Of a stretch of 64,000 nt of DNA, positions 45,449-54,350 are shown one piece after another. Origin of the DNA: Pseudooceanicola atlanticus. Lineage in GTDB: Bacteria; Pseudomonadota; Alphaproteobacteria; Rhodobacterales; Rhodobacteraceae. Location of the stretch: the NCBI RefSeq assembly GCF_000768315.1, contig NZ_AQQX01000007.1, positions 1-64,000 of the forward strand. The letters are read 5' to 3'. Position 1 is the first letter of the stretch. Each line of letters begins with the position of its first letter. Below the pieces are notes generated by a model, which was given only the letters and a program-made list of their open reading frames with translations, had not been told where the DNA came from and made no database searches. Both the position numbers and the translations under genes were made by a program.

Positions 45449-46441
45449 ATGCTGCTTTCCCAATATGCCCGCGAGGACGGAACCCCGCAGATCGTCGCCC
45501 GTGATGGGACCGAGGCCTACGAGGTGAAGACCGACCTGTCGCTTTATGCGCTGGCCATGGAATGTCTCAAAAAGGGGCAGGGCCTGCGCGACAGGATCGC
45601 ATCGCTCGGGATGAACGGCGCGGTGGACCTGGATGCGCTTTACGTCTCGCACCGCCTGCTGCCGCCCGTGACGCATCCCGATCCGGCGCATCTGCACCTG
45701 ACGGGAACCGGGCTGACCCATCTTGGATCGGCCTCCACCCGGGCCGAGATGCACAAGAAGGCGACCGGCGACGAGACCGACAGCATGAAGATGTTCCGGA
45801 TGGGCGTCGAGGGCGGCAAGCCCGCCAACGGGGCCGCCGGGGTCCAGCCGGAATGGTTCTACAAGGGCAATGGCACGGTGCTTGCAGCGCCGGCGGGCGA
45901 ACTGGCTTCACCGGAATTTGCCGAGGATGGCGGGGAGGAACCCGAGATCGCGGGTATCTACCTGATCGCCCCCGACGGCACGCCTGTCCGCCTGGGCTGG
46001 GCCTTGGCGAACGAGTTCTCGGACCACGTGATGGAGCGCCGCAATTACCTCTACCTCGCGCATTCCAAGCTGCGCCCCGCCTCCATCGGGCCGGAACTGC
46101 TGATCGGTGACCTGCCGGACCACGTGGAGGGGACCAGCCGCGTCTATCGCGGCAACCGGGTGATCTTTGAAAAGCCGTTCCTGTCGGGCGAGGCGAACAT
46201 GAGCCATTCCTTCGCCAACTTGGAACACCACCATTTCAAGTATCCGCTGTTCCGTCAGCCGGGCGACCTGCATGTCCACATGTTCGGGACCGCCACGCTG
46301 TCCTTTGCCGATGGCGTGCAGACCCGCGACGGCGACATCTTCGAGATCGAGGCCGAGCCTTTCGGCCTGCCGCTGCGCAACACGCTGGCCTACACGCCGC
46401 TCGGGGCTCCCGAACCGCGCACTGAAATCCGCACGCTCTGA
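45449..46441 (+). CDS. gguC: GguC / AraD1 family protein (FAH fold)
   Basis: A protein of the fumarylacetoacetate hydrolase fold, 330 residues, named for gguC of Agrobacterium. AraD1-type members act as L-2-keto-3-deoxyarabonate dehydratase, giving 2-oxoglutaric semialdehyde in non-phosphorylative arabinose breakdown. It shows GLTHLGSAS near 90, QPEWFYKGNG near 132 and NEFSDHVMERRNYLYLAHSK near 190, with a PEIAGIYLI acidic metal-site region. It lies between the importer and the arabonate dehydratase, fitting the next pathway step. Confidence 0.85.
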   Translation: MLLSQYAREDGTPQIVARDGTEAYEVKTDLSLYALAMECLKKGQGLRDRIASLGMNGAVDLDALYVSHRLLPPVTHPDPAHLHLTGTGLTHLGSASTRAEMHKKATGDETDSMKMFRMGVEGGKPANGAAGVQPEWFYKGNGTVLAAPAGELASPEFAEDGGEEPEIAGIYLIAPDGTPVRLGWALANEFSDHVMERRNYLYLAHSKLRPASIGPELLIGDLPDHVEGTSRVYRGNRVIFEKPFLSGEANMSHSFANLEHHHFKYPLFRQPGDLHVHMFGTATLSFADGVQTRDGDIFEIEAEPFGLPLRNTLAYTPLGAPEPRTEIRTL

Positions 46442-46449
46442 GGATTGCC

Positions 46450-48195
46450 ATGACCTTTACTCCGGCCGAATGGCCCAGAAAACTCAGGTCCCAGGAATGG
46501 TACGGCGGCACGTCGCGGGACAATATCTACCATCGCGGCTGGCTCAAGAACCAGGGCTACCCGCATGACCTGTTCGATGGCCGCCCGGTCATCGGCATCC
46601 TGAACACCTGGTCCGAACTGACCCCCTGCAACGGCCATCTGCGCGAGCTGGCGGAAAAGGTGAAGGCTGGCGTCTGGGAGGCCGGGGGCTTCCCGGTCGA
46701 GGTGCCTGTCTTCTCGGCCTCCGAGAACACGTTCCGCCCGACGGCGATGATGTATCGCAACCTTGCCGCCATGGCGGTCGAAGAACAGATTCGCGCCCAG
46801 CCTATCGACGGGGCGGTGCTGCTGGTGGGCTGCGACAAGACCACCCCGTCGCTGATGATGGGCGCGGCCTCCACGGATATCCCCTCGATTGTCGTGACCG
46901 GTGGGCCGATGCTGAATGGCTGGTTCCGGGGCGAACGGGTCGGGTCGGGCACCGCGCTTTGGCAGATGAGCGAGGATATCAAGGCCGGCAAGATGAGCCA
47001 GGAAGATTTCCTGGAAGCCGAGCAGGCCATGAGCCGCTCCTCCGGCACCTGCAACACGATGGGCACCGCGTCGACCATGGCGTCGATGGCCGAGGCGCTT
47101 GGCATGGCGCTGTCGGGCAACGCAGCGATCCCGGGCGTCGACGCGCGGCGCCGGGTGATGGCGCAGATGACCGGACGGCGCATCGTTCAGATGGTCAAGG
47201 ACGACCTGAAACCCTCGGACATCATGACCAAGGACGCGTTCGAGAACGCGATCCGCGTGAACGGGGCCATCGGTGGCTCGACCAACGCGGTGATCCACCT
47301 GCTGGCCATGGCGGGCCGGGTCGGCGTCGACCTGACGCTGGACGACTGGGACCGGCTGGGGCGTGACGTTCCGACGATCGTGAACCTGATGCCGTCGGGC
47401 AAGTACCTGATGGAGGAGTTCTTCTATGCCGGTGGCCTGCCCGTCGTTCTGAAACGCCTGGGCGAGGCCGGGATGCTGCACCGCGAGGCGCTGACCGTCT
47501 CGGGCGGGGCCATCTGGGACGAGGTCAAGGATGCCGTGAACTGGAACGAGGACGTGATCCGGCCCGCCGACAAGGCTTTGACCGCATCGGGGGGCATCGC
47601 CGTTCTGAAGGGCAACCTGGCGCCGGCGGGCTGCGTGCTGAAACCCTCCGCCGCCACGCCCGAACTGATGCAGCACCGGGGCAGGGCGGTCGTCTTCGAG
47701 GATATCGACGACTACAAGGCCAAGATCAACGACGACGCGCTGGACATCGACGAGACCTGCGTGATGGTCCTGAAGAATTGCGGGCCCAAGGGATATCCCG
47801 GCATGTCCGAGGTCGGCAATATGGGCCTTCCGCCCAAGGTGCTGAAGAAGGGCATCACCGACATGGTGCGGATCTCTGACGCGCGCATGTCGGGCACCGC
47901 CTATGGCACCGTGATCCTGCACACCGCGCCGGAGGCTGCCGCCGGTGGCCCGCTGGCCATCGTGCAGACCGGCGACATGATCGAGGTCGATGTCGCCAAC
48001 CGGCGCATCCACCTGGACCTGACGGACGCGGAGATCGCCGCGCGCCTGGCCGACTGGACCCCGCCCGAAATTCCCGCTGCGAATGGCGGTTATACCCGGC
48101 TCTATCATGATGCAGTCGAGGGCGCGGATACGGGTGCAGATTTCAGCTTCCTGAAAGGATGCAGAGGAAACGAGGTGCCCCGTGACAGCCACTAA
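46450..48195 (+). CDS. L-arabonate dehydratase (IlvD/Edd family)
   Basis: An Fe-S dehydratase of the dihydroxy-acid dehydratase family, 581 residues, making 2-keto-3-deoxy acid from L-arabonate. The cluster Cys residues are Cys60 (TPCNGH), Cys128 (VGCDKT) and Cys201 (SGTCNTMG). The sequence RSQEWYGGTSRDNIYHRGW is typical of arabonate dehydratase. The related Rhizobium enzyme is, as I recall, active on D-galactonate and D-fuconate too, which matters here since no separate galactonate dehydratase is present. It overlaps the next gene by 14 bases. Confidence 0.88.
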   Translation: MTFTPAEWPRKLRSQEWYGGTSRDNIYHRGWLKNQGYPHDLFDGRPVIGILNTWSELTPCNGHLRELAEKVKAGVWEAGGFPVEVPVFSASENTFRPTAMMYRNLAAMAVEEQIRAQPIDGAVLLVGCDKTTPSLMMGAASTDIPSIVVTGGPMLNGWFRGERVGSGTALWQMSEDIKAGKMSQEDFLEAEQAMSRSSGTCNTMGTASTMASMAEALGMALSGNAAIPGVDARRRVMAQMTGRRIVQMVKDDLKPSDIMTKDAFENAIRVNGAIGGSTNAVIHLLAMAGRVGVDLTLDDWDRLGRDVPTIVNLMPSGKYLMEEFFYAGGLPVVLKRLGEAGMLHREALTVSGGAIWDEVKDAVNWNEDVIRPADKALTASGGIAVLKGNLAPAGCVLKPSAATPELMQHRGRAVVFEDIDDYKAKINDDALDIDETCVMVLKNCGPKGYPGMSEVGNMGLPPKVLKKGITDMVRISDARMSGTAYGTVILHTAPEAAAGGPLAIVQTGDMIEVDVANRRIHLDLTDAEIAARLADWTPPEIPAANGGYTRLYHDAVEGADTGADFSFLKGCRGNEVPRDSH

Positions 48196-49144
48196 AATCG
48201 CACTGGTCGGCATCGGCAAGATCGCCCGCGACCAGCATATTCCGGCCCTCGCGGCCTCGGATGCGTTCGACCTGGCCGCCACGGTCAGCCGCTCGGGCGG
48301 GGTCGAGGGCATCGAGAATTACGAGACGGTCGAGGCGCTGCTGGAGGCCCGGCCCGACATTCCCGCCATCAGTTACTGTACGCCGCCGCAGGTTCGCTAT
48401 GCCGGTGCCCGCGCGGCCCTAGTGGCCGGGCGCCACGTGATGCTGGAAAAGCCGCCCGGGGCGTCTTTGTCCGAAGTGCATGCGCTCCAGTCGCTGGCTG
48501 CAGAAAAGGGCCTCAGCCTCTTTGCCACCTGGCATTCGCGGCACGCAGCCTCTGTTCCGGCCGCCAAGGCGTGGCTGGCAGACAAGGTGATCCGGTCGGT
48601 GAAGATCGACTGGAAGGAAGACGTCCGCGTCTGGCATCCCGGCCAGCAATGGATTTGGGAGGCCGGGGGGCTAGGCATCTTCGACCCCACCATCAACGCC
48701 TTTTCCATCCTGACCGAGATCCTGCCGGTGGAGGTCCATGTCACCGGAGCCGAACTGCGCTTTCCGACCAATTGCGAAACGCCGATCGCGGGCGAGATCC
48801 GTATGGATGGCCCCGATGGCCCGCTGGTCACGGCGGATGTCGATTTCCTCTATGAGGGCGACCCGTTCTGGCGGCAGATCATCGAAACCGACGCCGGCAC
48901 CCTGACGCTGAACCAAGGCGGCGCGATCATGGAGATCGACGGCGGCGCGCAGCAGGGCGAGGGCTGGGAGGAACCCGGCATCCACGGAGAATATGACGGG
49001 CTCTATGCCCGCTTCGCCGACCTGCTGGCCACGACATCATCCGAGGTCGACCTGCGCCCCATGGTGCTGGTGGCCGACGCTTTCACCCTCGGCAAGCGCC
49101 TTGACGCGCCCGAGTTCATTGACCCGACATTGGAGGAGAGCTGA
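48182..49144 (+). CDS. Gfo/Idh/MocA family sugar 1-dehydrogenase (D-galactose / L-arabinose)
   Basis: An NAD(P)-dependent aldose dehydrogenase, 320 residues, starting at GTG 48182 within the previous gene. It has IALVGIGKIARDQHIPAL, EKPPGASLSEVHAL near 95 and EAGGLGIFDPTINAFSIL near 160, with FATWHSRHA near 120. It resembles D-galactose 1-dehydrogenase and L-arabinose 1-dehydrogenase (the Azospirillum type), which oxidise C1 to the lactone. It is the entry enzyme for both sugars in this operon. Confidence 0.85.
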   Translation: MTATKIALVGIGKIARDQHIPALAASDAFDLAATVSRSGGVEGIENYETVEALLEARPDIPAISYCTPPQVRYAGARAALVAGRHVMLEKPPGASLSEVHALQSLAAEKGLSLFATWHSRHAASVPAAKAWLADKVIRSVKIDWKEDVRVWHPGQQWIWEAGGLGIFDPTINAFSILTEILPVEVHVTGAELRFPTNCETPIAGEIRMDGPDGPLVTADVDFLYEGDPFWRQIIETDAGTLTLNQGGAIMEIDGGAQQGEGWEEPGIHGEYDGLYARFADLLATTSSEVDLRPMVLVADAFTLGKRLDAPEFIDPTLEES

Positions 49145-49145
49145 C

Positions 49146-50669
49146 ATGCTCGACAGCGCACCCCTGACCGGCAAACACCTGATCAAAGGCGAATGGACCG
49201 ATGGCGGTCCGGCCTTCACCTCGGACCCCGTTACCGGCGACGCGGTCGGCGTCCAGTGCGGCGGGGCGGCAGAGATCGACGCCGCCGTCCAGGCCGCGGA
49301 AGAGGCGTTCGCCACCTATGGCTGGACCGACCGCGAGACCCGCGCCCGTTTCCTTGAGGCAATCGCGGATGAGATCGAGGCTCGAGGCGATCAACTTACA
49401 GCGTATGGCTCCGCCGAAACCGGCCTGCCGGAGGGACGGCTGGAAGGCGAGCGTGGCCGCACCACGGGGCAGCTGCGCATGTTCGCCGACCATATCCGCA
49501 AGGGCGATTACCTGGACGTGCGCCACGACGCGGCGCTGCCCGACCGCCAGCCGCTGCCGCGGCCCGATCTGCGGCTGATCCAACGGCCGCTGGGGCCGGT
49601 CGGGGTTTTTGGCGCGTCGAACTTCCCGCTGGCCTTCTCGACCGCCGGGGGTGACACCGCCGCGGCGCTCGCCGCCGGTTGCCCGGTGGTCTACAAGGGC
49701 CATCCCGGCCACCCGGCGACGGGCGAACTGGTCGCACAGGCCATTGCTGCGGCCATCGAAAAGACCGGCATGCCCAAGGGGACATTCGGTTTCGTACAGT
49801 CCAATACCAACGAGGCAGGCGAGGCACTGGTCCAGCATCCGCTGATCCGTGCGGTCGGCTTCACCGGATCGTTCCGGGGCGGCAAGGCGCTGTTCGACCT
49901 TGCCATGGCGCGGCCCGAACCGATCCCGTTCTACGGAGAGCTCGGCTCGATCAACCCGGTCTTCGTCATGCCCGCCGCCTTGTCGGCACGCGCGGCGGAA
50001 ACCGGGAAGGCCTGGGCCGGGTCGCTGACCATGGGCGTGGGCCAGTTCTGCACCAATCCCGGCATCGTCGTCCTGCCGCAGGGGGCCGATGGGGATGCTT
50101 TCCGCGAAGCCGCACTGGCCGCGCTGACCGAGGTCGCGCCGCAGCCGATGCTGACCGGCGGAACCGCCAAGGGCTACAGTGCGGCGGTGGCCGAAACTGC
50201 GGGCAAGGCACATCGCCTGACCGACGCGGCAGAAGCGCCGGATCGCTGCGGTCTGCCCGCCGTCTTCGAGGTCACTGGCGCCGAATGGCTGGCCAATCCC
50301 GACCTCGCGCACGAGATGTTCGGCCCCGCCGCGATCCTCGTCCGCACGGCATCACTGGCGGAAACGCTTGATGTGGCCAGGTCCTTCGACGGTCAGCTGA
50401 CTGTCACGCTGCAGATGGAGGACGGCGATATCGAGGCCGCCCGCCCCCTGATGCCCGTGCTGGAACGCATGGCGGGGCGGGTGCTGGCCAATGGCTTTCC
50501 CACCGGGGTCGAGGTGGCCGATGCCATGGTGCATGGCGGCCCATTCCCGGCTTCCACGAATTTCGGCGCGACCTCGGTCGGCAGTCTCGGCATTCGCCGG
50601 TTCCTGCGTCCGGTGTCGTTCCAGAATATTCCCGACGCGCTGTTGCCGGAGGATTTGAAGGACGGTTGA
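49146..50669 (+). CDS. 2-oxoglutaric semialdehyde dehydrogenase
   Basis: An NAD(P)-dependent aldehyde dehydrogenase of 507 residues, oxidising 2,5-dioxopentanoate (2-oxoglutaric semialdehyde) to 2-oxoglutarate. The catalytic Glu265 (FYGELGSINPVF) and Cys302 (GQFCTNPG) are present, as are GVFGASNFPLAFSTAGGDTAAALAAGCPV and VYKGHPGHP. ATG at 49146 starts two bases after the dehydrogenase stop. It completes the non-phosphorylative arabinose route to 2-oxoglutarate. Confidence 0.88.
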   Translation: MLDSAPLTGKHLIKGEWTDGGPAFTSDPVTGDAVGVQCGGAAEIDAAVQAAEEAFATYGWTDRETRARFLEAIADEIEARGDQLTAYGSAETGLPEGRLEGERGRTTGQLRMFADHIRKGDYLDVRHDAALPDRQPLPRPDLRLIQRPLGPVGVFGASNFPLAFSTAGGDTAAALAAGCPVVYKGHPGHPATGELVAQAIAAAIEKTGMPKGTFGFVQSNTNEAGEALVQHPLIRAVGFTGSFRGGKALFDLAMARPEPIPFYGELGSINPVFVMPAALSARAAETGKAWAGSLTMGVGQFCTNPGIVVLPQGADGDAFREAALAALTEVAPQPMLTGGTAKGYSAAVAETAGKAHRLTDAAEAPDRCGLPAVFEVTGAEWLANPDLAHEMFGPAAILVRTASLAETLDVARSFDGQLTVTLQMEDGDIEAARPLMPVLERMAGRVLANGFPTGVEVADAMVHGGPFPASTNFGATSVGSLGIRRFLRPVSFQNIPDALLPEDLKDG

Positions 50670-50693
50670 CGGCGCGCCGGGAACAGAGAGTAT

Positions 50694-50716
50694 CGGCGGC
50701 GGATGGTCCGCCGCCG
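50694..50716 (+). terminator. hairpin between the two sugar modules
   Basis: CGGCGGCGGA (50694-50703), loop TGG, TCCGCCGCCG (50707-50716), ten pairs. It stands in the 100-base gap between the arabinose enzymes and the second importer and has no T-run, so it may only attenuate. Confidence 0.6.
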
Positions 50717-50769
50717 GTGGACAGGACCCGGGGAGGAAATGGGTCCGTCATCCCAAGGGAGGAATACCA

Positions 50770-51717
50770 ATGAAGAAATTACTTACGAGCGCGGCTTTCA
50801 TAGCCTTTGGCGCATCTGCTGCCATGGCCCAGACCGTCGGCTTTTCCCAGATCGGGTCGGAATCCGGCTGGCGTGCGGCAGAAACCACGCTGACCAAGCA
50901 GCAGGCCGAAGAGCGGGGCATTGACCTGAAGTTCTCGGATGCGCAGCAAAAGCAGGAAAACCAGATCGCCGCGATCCGGTCCTTCATCGCCCAAGGCGTA
51001 GATGCGATCCTGCTGGCGCCGGTCGTGGCGACCGGCTGGGACAGCGTGCTTGAGGAAGCCAAGGAAGCCGAGATCCCCGTCGTTCTGCTGGACCGCCAGG
51101 TAGACAGCGACAAGTCGCTCTACCTGACCGCTGTCGGGTCCGACCTCGTGCACGAAGGTGAAGTGGCCGGTCAGTGGCTGGTCGATGCGGTGGACGGTGC
51201 GGAATGCCGCGTGGTCGAGCTTCAGGGCACAACCGGGTCGTCGCCTGCCATCGACCGCAAGACCGGGTTCGAAAAGGGCATCGCAGGCGCAGACAATATC
51301 GAGATCGTACGCTCGCAGACCGGCGATTTCACCCGAGCCCAGGGCAAGGAAGTCATGGAAAGCTTCCTTCAGGCCGAGGGTGGCGGCGCGGATATCTGTG
51401 CGCTCTATGCCCATAACGACGACATGGCCGTGGGCGCGATCCAGGCCATCAAGGAAGCGGGGCTGAAGCCGGGCGAGGACATCCTGATCGTGTCGATCGA
51501 CGCGGTGCCGGATATCTTCCAGGCGATGGCCGCCGGCGAAGCCAACGCAACGGTCGAGTTGACGCCGAACATGGCTGGCCCGGCCTTCGACGCACTGAAG
51601 GCCTACATGGCCGACGGCACGGAACCGGCGAAGTTCATCCAGACCGAGTCGAAGCTCTACACCCAGGACGACGATCCGGCGGGTGAATACGAGCGCCGCA
51701 AGGATCTGGGCTACTGA
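50770..51717 (+). CDS. ytfQ: galactofuranose-type ABC substrate-binding protein YtfQ
   Basis: Periplasmic receptor, 315 residues, with signal peptide MKKLLTSAAFIAFGASAAMA. Features are VGFSQIGSESGWRAAETT, LLAPVVATGWDSVLEEAK, ELQGTTGSSPAIDRKTGFEKG and YAHNDDMAVGAIQAIKEAG, which match YtfQ of E. coli. That receptor binds galactofuranose and arabinofuranose. A GGGAGGAATACCA site precedes ATG. The pyranose receptor ChvE is 9 kb upstream, so both ring forms may be taken up. Confidence 0.92.
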   Translation: MKKLLTSAAFIAFGASAAMAQTVGFSQIGSESGWRAAETTLTKQQAEERGIDLKFSDAQQKQENQIAAIRSFIAQGVDAILLAPVVATGWDSVLEEAKEAEIPVVLLDRQVDSDKSLYLTAVGSDLVHEGEVAGQWLVDAVDGAECRVVELQGTTGSSPAIDRKTGFEKGIAGADNIEIVRSQTGDFTRAQGKEVMESFLQAEGGGADICALYAHNDDMAVGAIQAIKEAGLKPGEDILIVSIDAVPDIFQAMAAGEANATVELTPNMAGPAFDALKAYMADGTEPAKFIQTESKLYTQDDDPAGEYERRKDLGY

Positions 51718-51729
51718 TCCCGACCTGAG

Positions 51730-51790
51730 AACCGGCGGCGGCCCTGTCTGCTGCCGGTTTTACCGCGCGGGCCCCTTGGGCTCGCGCGGT
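51730..51790 (+). terminator. two tandem hairpins after ytfQ
   Basis: AACCGGC (51730-51736) with GCCGGTT (51753-51759) then a short T-run; and ACCGCGCGGGCCC (51762-51774) with GGGCTCGCGCGGT (51778-51790), thirteen pairs. The second ends six bases before the ytfR ATG and could also affect its translation. Confidence 0.75.
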
Positions 51791-51795
51791 CAGAT

Positions 51796-53328
51796 ATGAC
51801 TTTCCGGTGCGACATGCTTCTGACGATCCGATCCCTGACCAAGACCTTTCCCGGCACCAAGGCGCTGGACCGGGTCGATTTCGACCTTGCCGCCGGAGAG
51901 GTGCACGCCCTTCTGGGTGAAAACGGCGCCGGGAAATCGACTCTGATCAAGTGCCTCACCGGGGCCTATGAACGCGACGAAGGCGTGATCGCGCTGGATG
52001 GCGCCACGGTGTCGCCTCGCTCGACCTCGGAGGCGCAGGAGCTTGGCATCGGCACCGTCTACCAAGAGGTCAACCTGCTGCCCAACCTGACCGTGGCGCA
52101 GAACCTGACCTTCGGGCAGGAACCCACCCGGTTCGGCATGGTCGACCGCCGCGCACAGCGGCGGCAGGCCGAAGCGATGCTGGAGGGTTACGGGTTGGAT
52201 ATCGATGTGGGCCGGGACCTGTCGGCCTATTCGGTCGCGATCCGCCAGATCATCGCGATTGCCCGCGCGGTTGCGCTTTCGGGCAAGGTTCTGATCCTGG
52301 ACGAACCGACAGCCAGTCTCGATGCGCGCGAGGTAGAGACGCTGTTCGACGTGGTGCGCGGGCTGCGTGATCGCGGGCTGGGCATCGTCTTCGTCTCGCA
52401 TTTCCTGGACCAGGTGTTCGAGCTGACCGACCGGGTCACCGTGCTGCGCAACGGGCAGAAGGTGACGACCGAACGCACCGCCGACCTGGACCGGGTGCAA
52501 TTGATCGAACACATGCTGGGCCGCGCGCTAGAAAACGAAGTGGTGGGCCATGCAAAGACGCATGTGGCACAGGACCGGCCCGAATTGCTGGCGTTCGAAA
52601 ATTTCGGCCGGCGCGGCCATGTCGAGCCGTTCGACCTGACGGTGGGCGAGGGCGAGGTGCTGGGGCTGGCCGGGCTGCTGGGGTCGGGCCGTACCGAAAG
52701 TGCGGAGCTGATGTTCGGCCTCGCCGCCGCCCATAGCGGCGGGGCGCGGGACCAGTCCGGCGCGCTGGACCTGTCCTCGCCCCGCGCGGCCATCGCGGCG
52801 GGGTTCGGCTTTGCCCCCGAAGAGCGCAAGGAGGACGGCATCGTCGCCGATCTGTCTGTGCGTGAGAACATCGCGCTGGCCTTGCAGGCCCGCCGGGGCT
52901 GGGCGCGACCGGTGCCCCGGGCGGAACAGCTGAGGTTGGCCGATGAATATATCGAAAAGCTGGACATCCGCACCTCCGGCCCGGAACAGCCCATCGGGGA
53001 CCTGTCGGGCGGCAACCAGCAGAAGGTCGTGCTGGCCCGCTGGCTGGCGATGAACCCGCGCTTCCTGATCCTGGACGAACCGACCCGCGGCATCGACGTG
53101 GGCGCCCATGCCGAGATCCTGAGGCTGATCCAGCAGGTGACGGCACAGGGCATGTCGATCCTCGTGATCTCGTCCGAACTGGACGAGTTGATCGCCGTGG
53201 CCGACCGGGTCATCGTGGTGCGCGATCGGCGGCACGTGGCTGAACTGACCGGCTCCGAGATCACCACCGACACCATCGTCCGCGCCATCGCTGCGCCGGG
53301 CCGCGACCAGGCGGAGGCTTCGGTATGA
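51796..53328 (+). CDS. ytfR: sugar ABC transporter ATPase YtfR
   Basis: A double-domain sugar ATPase of 510 residues. Walker A GENGAGKSTLIKC, LLPNLTVAQN, LILDEPTASLD, then a second half with LSGGNQQKVVLARW and LILDEPTRGIDVG. Two ATGs (51796 and 51814) are possible and neither has a good ribosome site; the conserved part begins at LLTIRSLTKTFPG, so 51814 is nearly as likely. It pairs with YtfT and YjfF, both overlapping in turn by four bases. Confidence 0.9.
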   Translation: MTFRCDMLLTIRSLTKTFPGTKALDRVDFDLAAGEVHALLGENGAGKSTLIKCLTGAYERDEGVIALDGATVSPRSTSEAQELGIGTVYQEVNLLPNLTVAQNLTFGQEPTRFGMVDRRAQRRQAEAMLEGYGLDIDVGRDLSAYSVAIRQIIAIARAVALSGKVLILDEPTASLDAREVETLFDVVRGLRDRGLGIVFVSHFLDQVFELTDRVTVLRNGQKVTTERTADLDRVQLIEHMLGRALENEVVGHAKTHVAQDRPELLAFENFGRRGHVEPFDLTVGEGEVLGLAGLLGSGRTESAELMFGLAAAHSGGARDQSGALDLSSPRAAIAAGFGFAPEERKEDGIVADLSVRENIALALQARRGWARPVPRAEQLRLADEYIEKLDIRTSGPEQPIGDLSGGNQQKVVLARWLAMNPRFLILDEPTRGIDVGAHAEILRLIQQVTAQGMSILVISSELDELIAVADRVIVVRDRRHVAELTGSEITTDTIVRAIAAPGRDQAEASV

Positions 53329-54350
53329 CCGCCCTGCGCCGCGTGACCCCGCAATTGTTGACCCTGGCCGCGCTGGTGGCGCTGGTGACGTTGTTCTTCC
53401 CCGATTTCCTGCGGATCGAGGTGGTGAACGGCCGCCTTGTCGGTCCGATCATGGACATTTTGAAACGCGGCGCACCGGTTGGCCTGCTGGCCGTCGGCAT
53501 GACCCTCGTCATCGCCACGCGGGGCATCGACCTGAGCGTCGGCACCACCATGGCGATCACCGGCGCGGTGGCGGCCTGGTCGATTACCCAAGGGTATGGC
53601 CTGGGCGGCGCACTGGCGCTGGCGCTTCTGGCCGGCGTGCTGGCGGGGCTGTGGAACGGCACGCTGGTGGCGATCATCGGCATCCAGCCCATCGTGGCGA
53701 CGCTGATCCTGATGACCTCAGGACGGGGGATCGCGCAGCTGGTCACCGAGGGGCGGATCCTGACCTTTTCCCATGACGGCATGGCCTTTTTCGGCTCGGG
53801 CGACCTGCTGGGGATCCCGGCGCCTGCGCTGCTATGGGGGCTGACGGCCGTGGCGGTGGCGCTGCTGATGCGACGTTCGGCCCTGGGCATGCTGATCGAG
53901 GCCGTGGGCGTGAACCGTGCGGCCTCGGCCCTGGCGGGGGTCAATGCGACGGTTCTGCTGATCGCGGTCTACGTGGCCTCCGGCCTGTGTGCGGCGCTGG
54001 CGGGGATCGTCGCCACAGCCGACATTCGCGGGGCCGATGCCAACAATGCCGGGCTGTGGCTGGAACTGGATGCGATCCTGGCGGTGGTGATCGGCGGCAA
54101 TTCCCTGCTGGGCGGTCGGTTTTCCATCGCCGCGTCGGTGCTGGGCGCGCTGATCATCCAGACCGTCGACACGGGCATCCTGCTGGCCGGGTTCCCGTCG
54201 GAATACAACCTCGTCATCAAAGCGGGCCTCGTCCTGGTCATCCTCGTCCTGCAGAGCCCGAACCTGGCGCATCACTGGTACGCCTTGCGCCGCGCCGCGC
54301 AGGCACGGCGTGAACGTGCGATGGATACCGCGAAGGAGACCGGCCAATGA
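53325..54350 (+). CDS. ytfT: sugar ABC transporter permease YtfT
   Basis: Membrane subunit of the furanose importer, 341 residues with about eight helices. Features: ATRGIDLSVGTTMAITGAVAAW near 65, GIQPIVATLILMTSGRGIAQL near 120 and ADIRGADANNAGLWLELDAILAVVIGGNSLLGG near 230. It overlaps ytfR (ATGA) and yjfF (ATGA). Such transporters commonly use two different permeases, as here. Confidence 0.92.
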   Translation: MTALRRVTPQLLTLAALVALVTLFFPDFLRIEVVNGRLVGPIMDILKRGAPVGLLAVGMTLVIATRGIDLSVGTTMAITGAVAAWSITQGYGLGGALALALLAGVLAGLWNGTLVAIIGIQPIVATLILMTSGRGIAQLVTEGRILTFSHDGMAFFGSGDLLGIPAPALLWGLTAVAVALLMRRSALGMLIEAVGVNRAASALAGVNATVLLIAVYVASGLCAALAGIVATADIRGADANNAGLWLELDAILAVVIGGNSLLGGRFSIAASVLGALIIQTVDTGILLAGFPSEYNLVIKAGLVLVILVLQSPNLAHHWYALRRAAQARRERAMDTAKETGQ

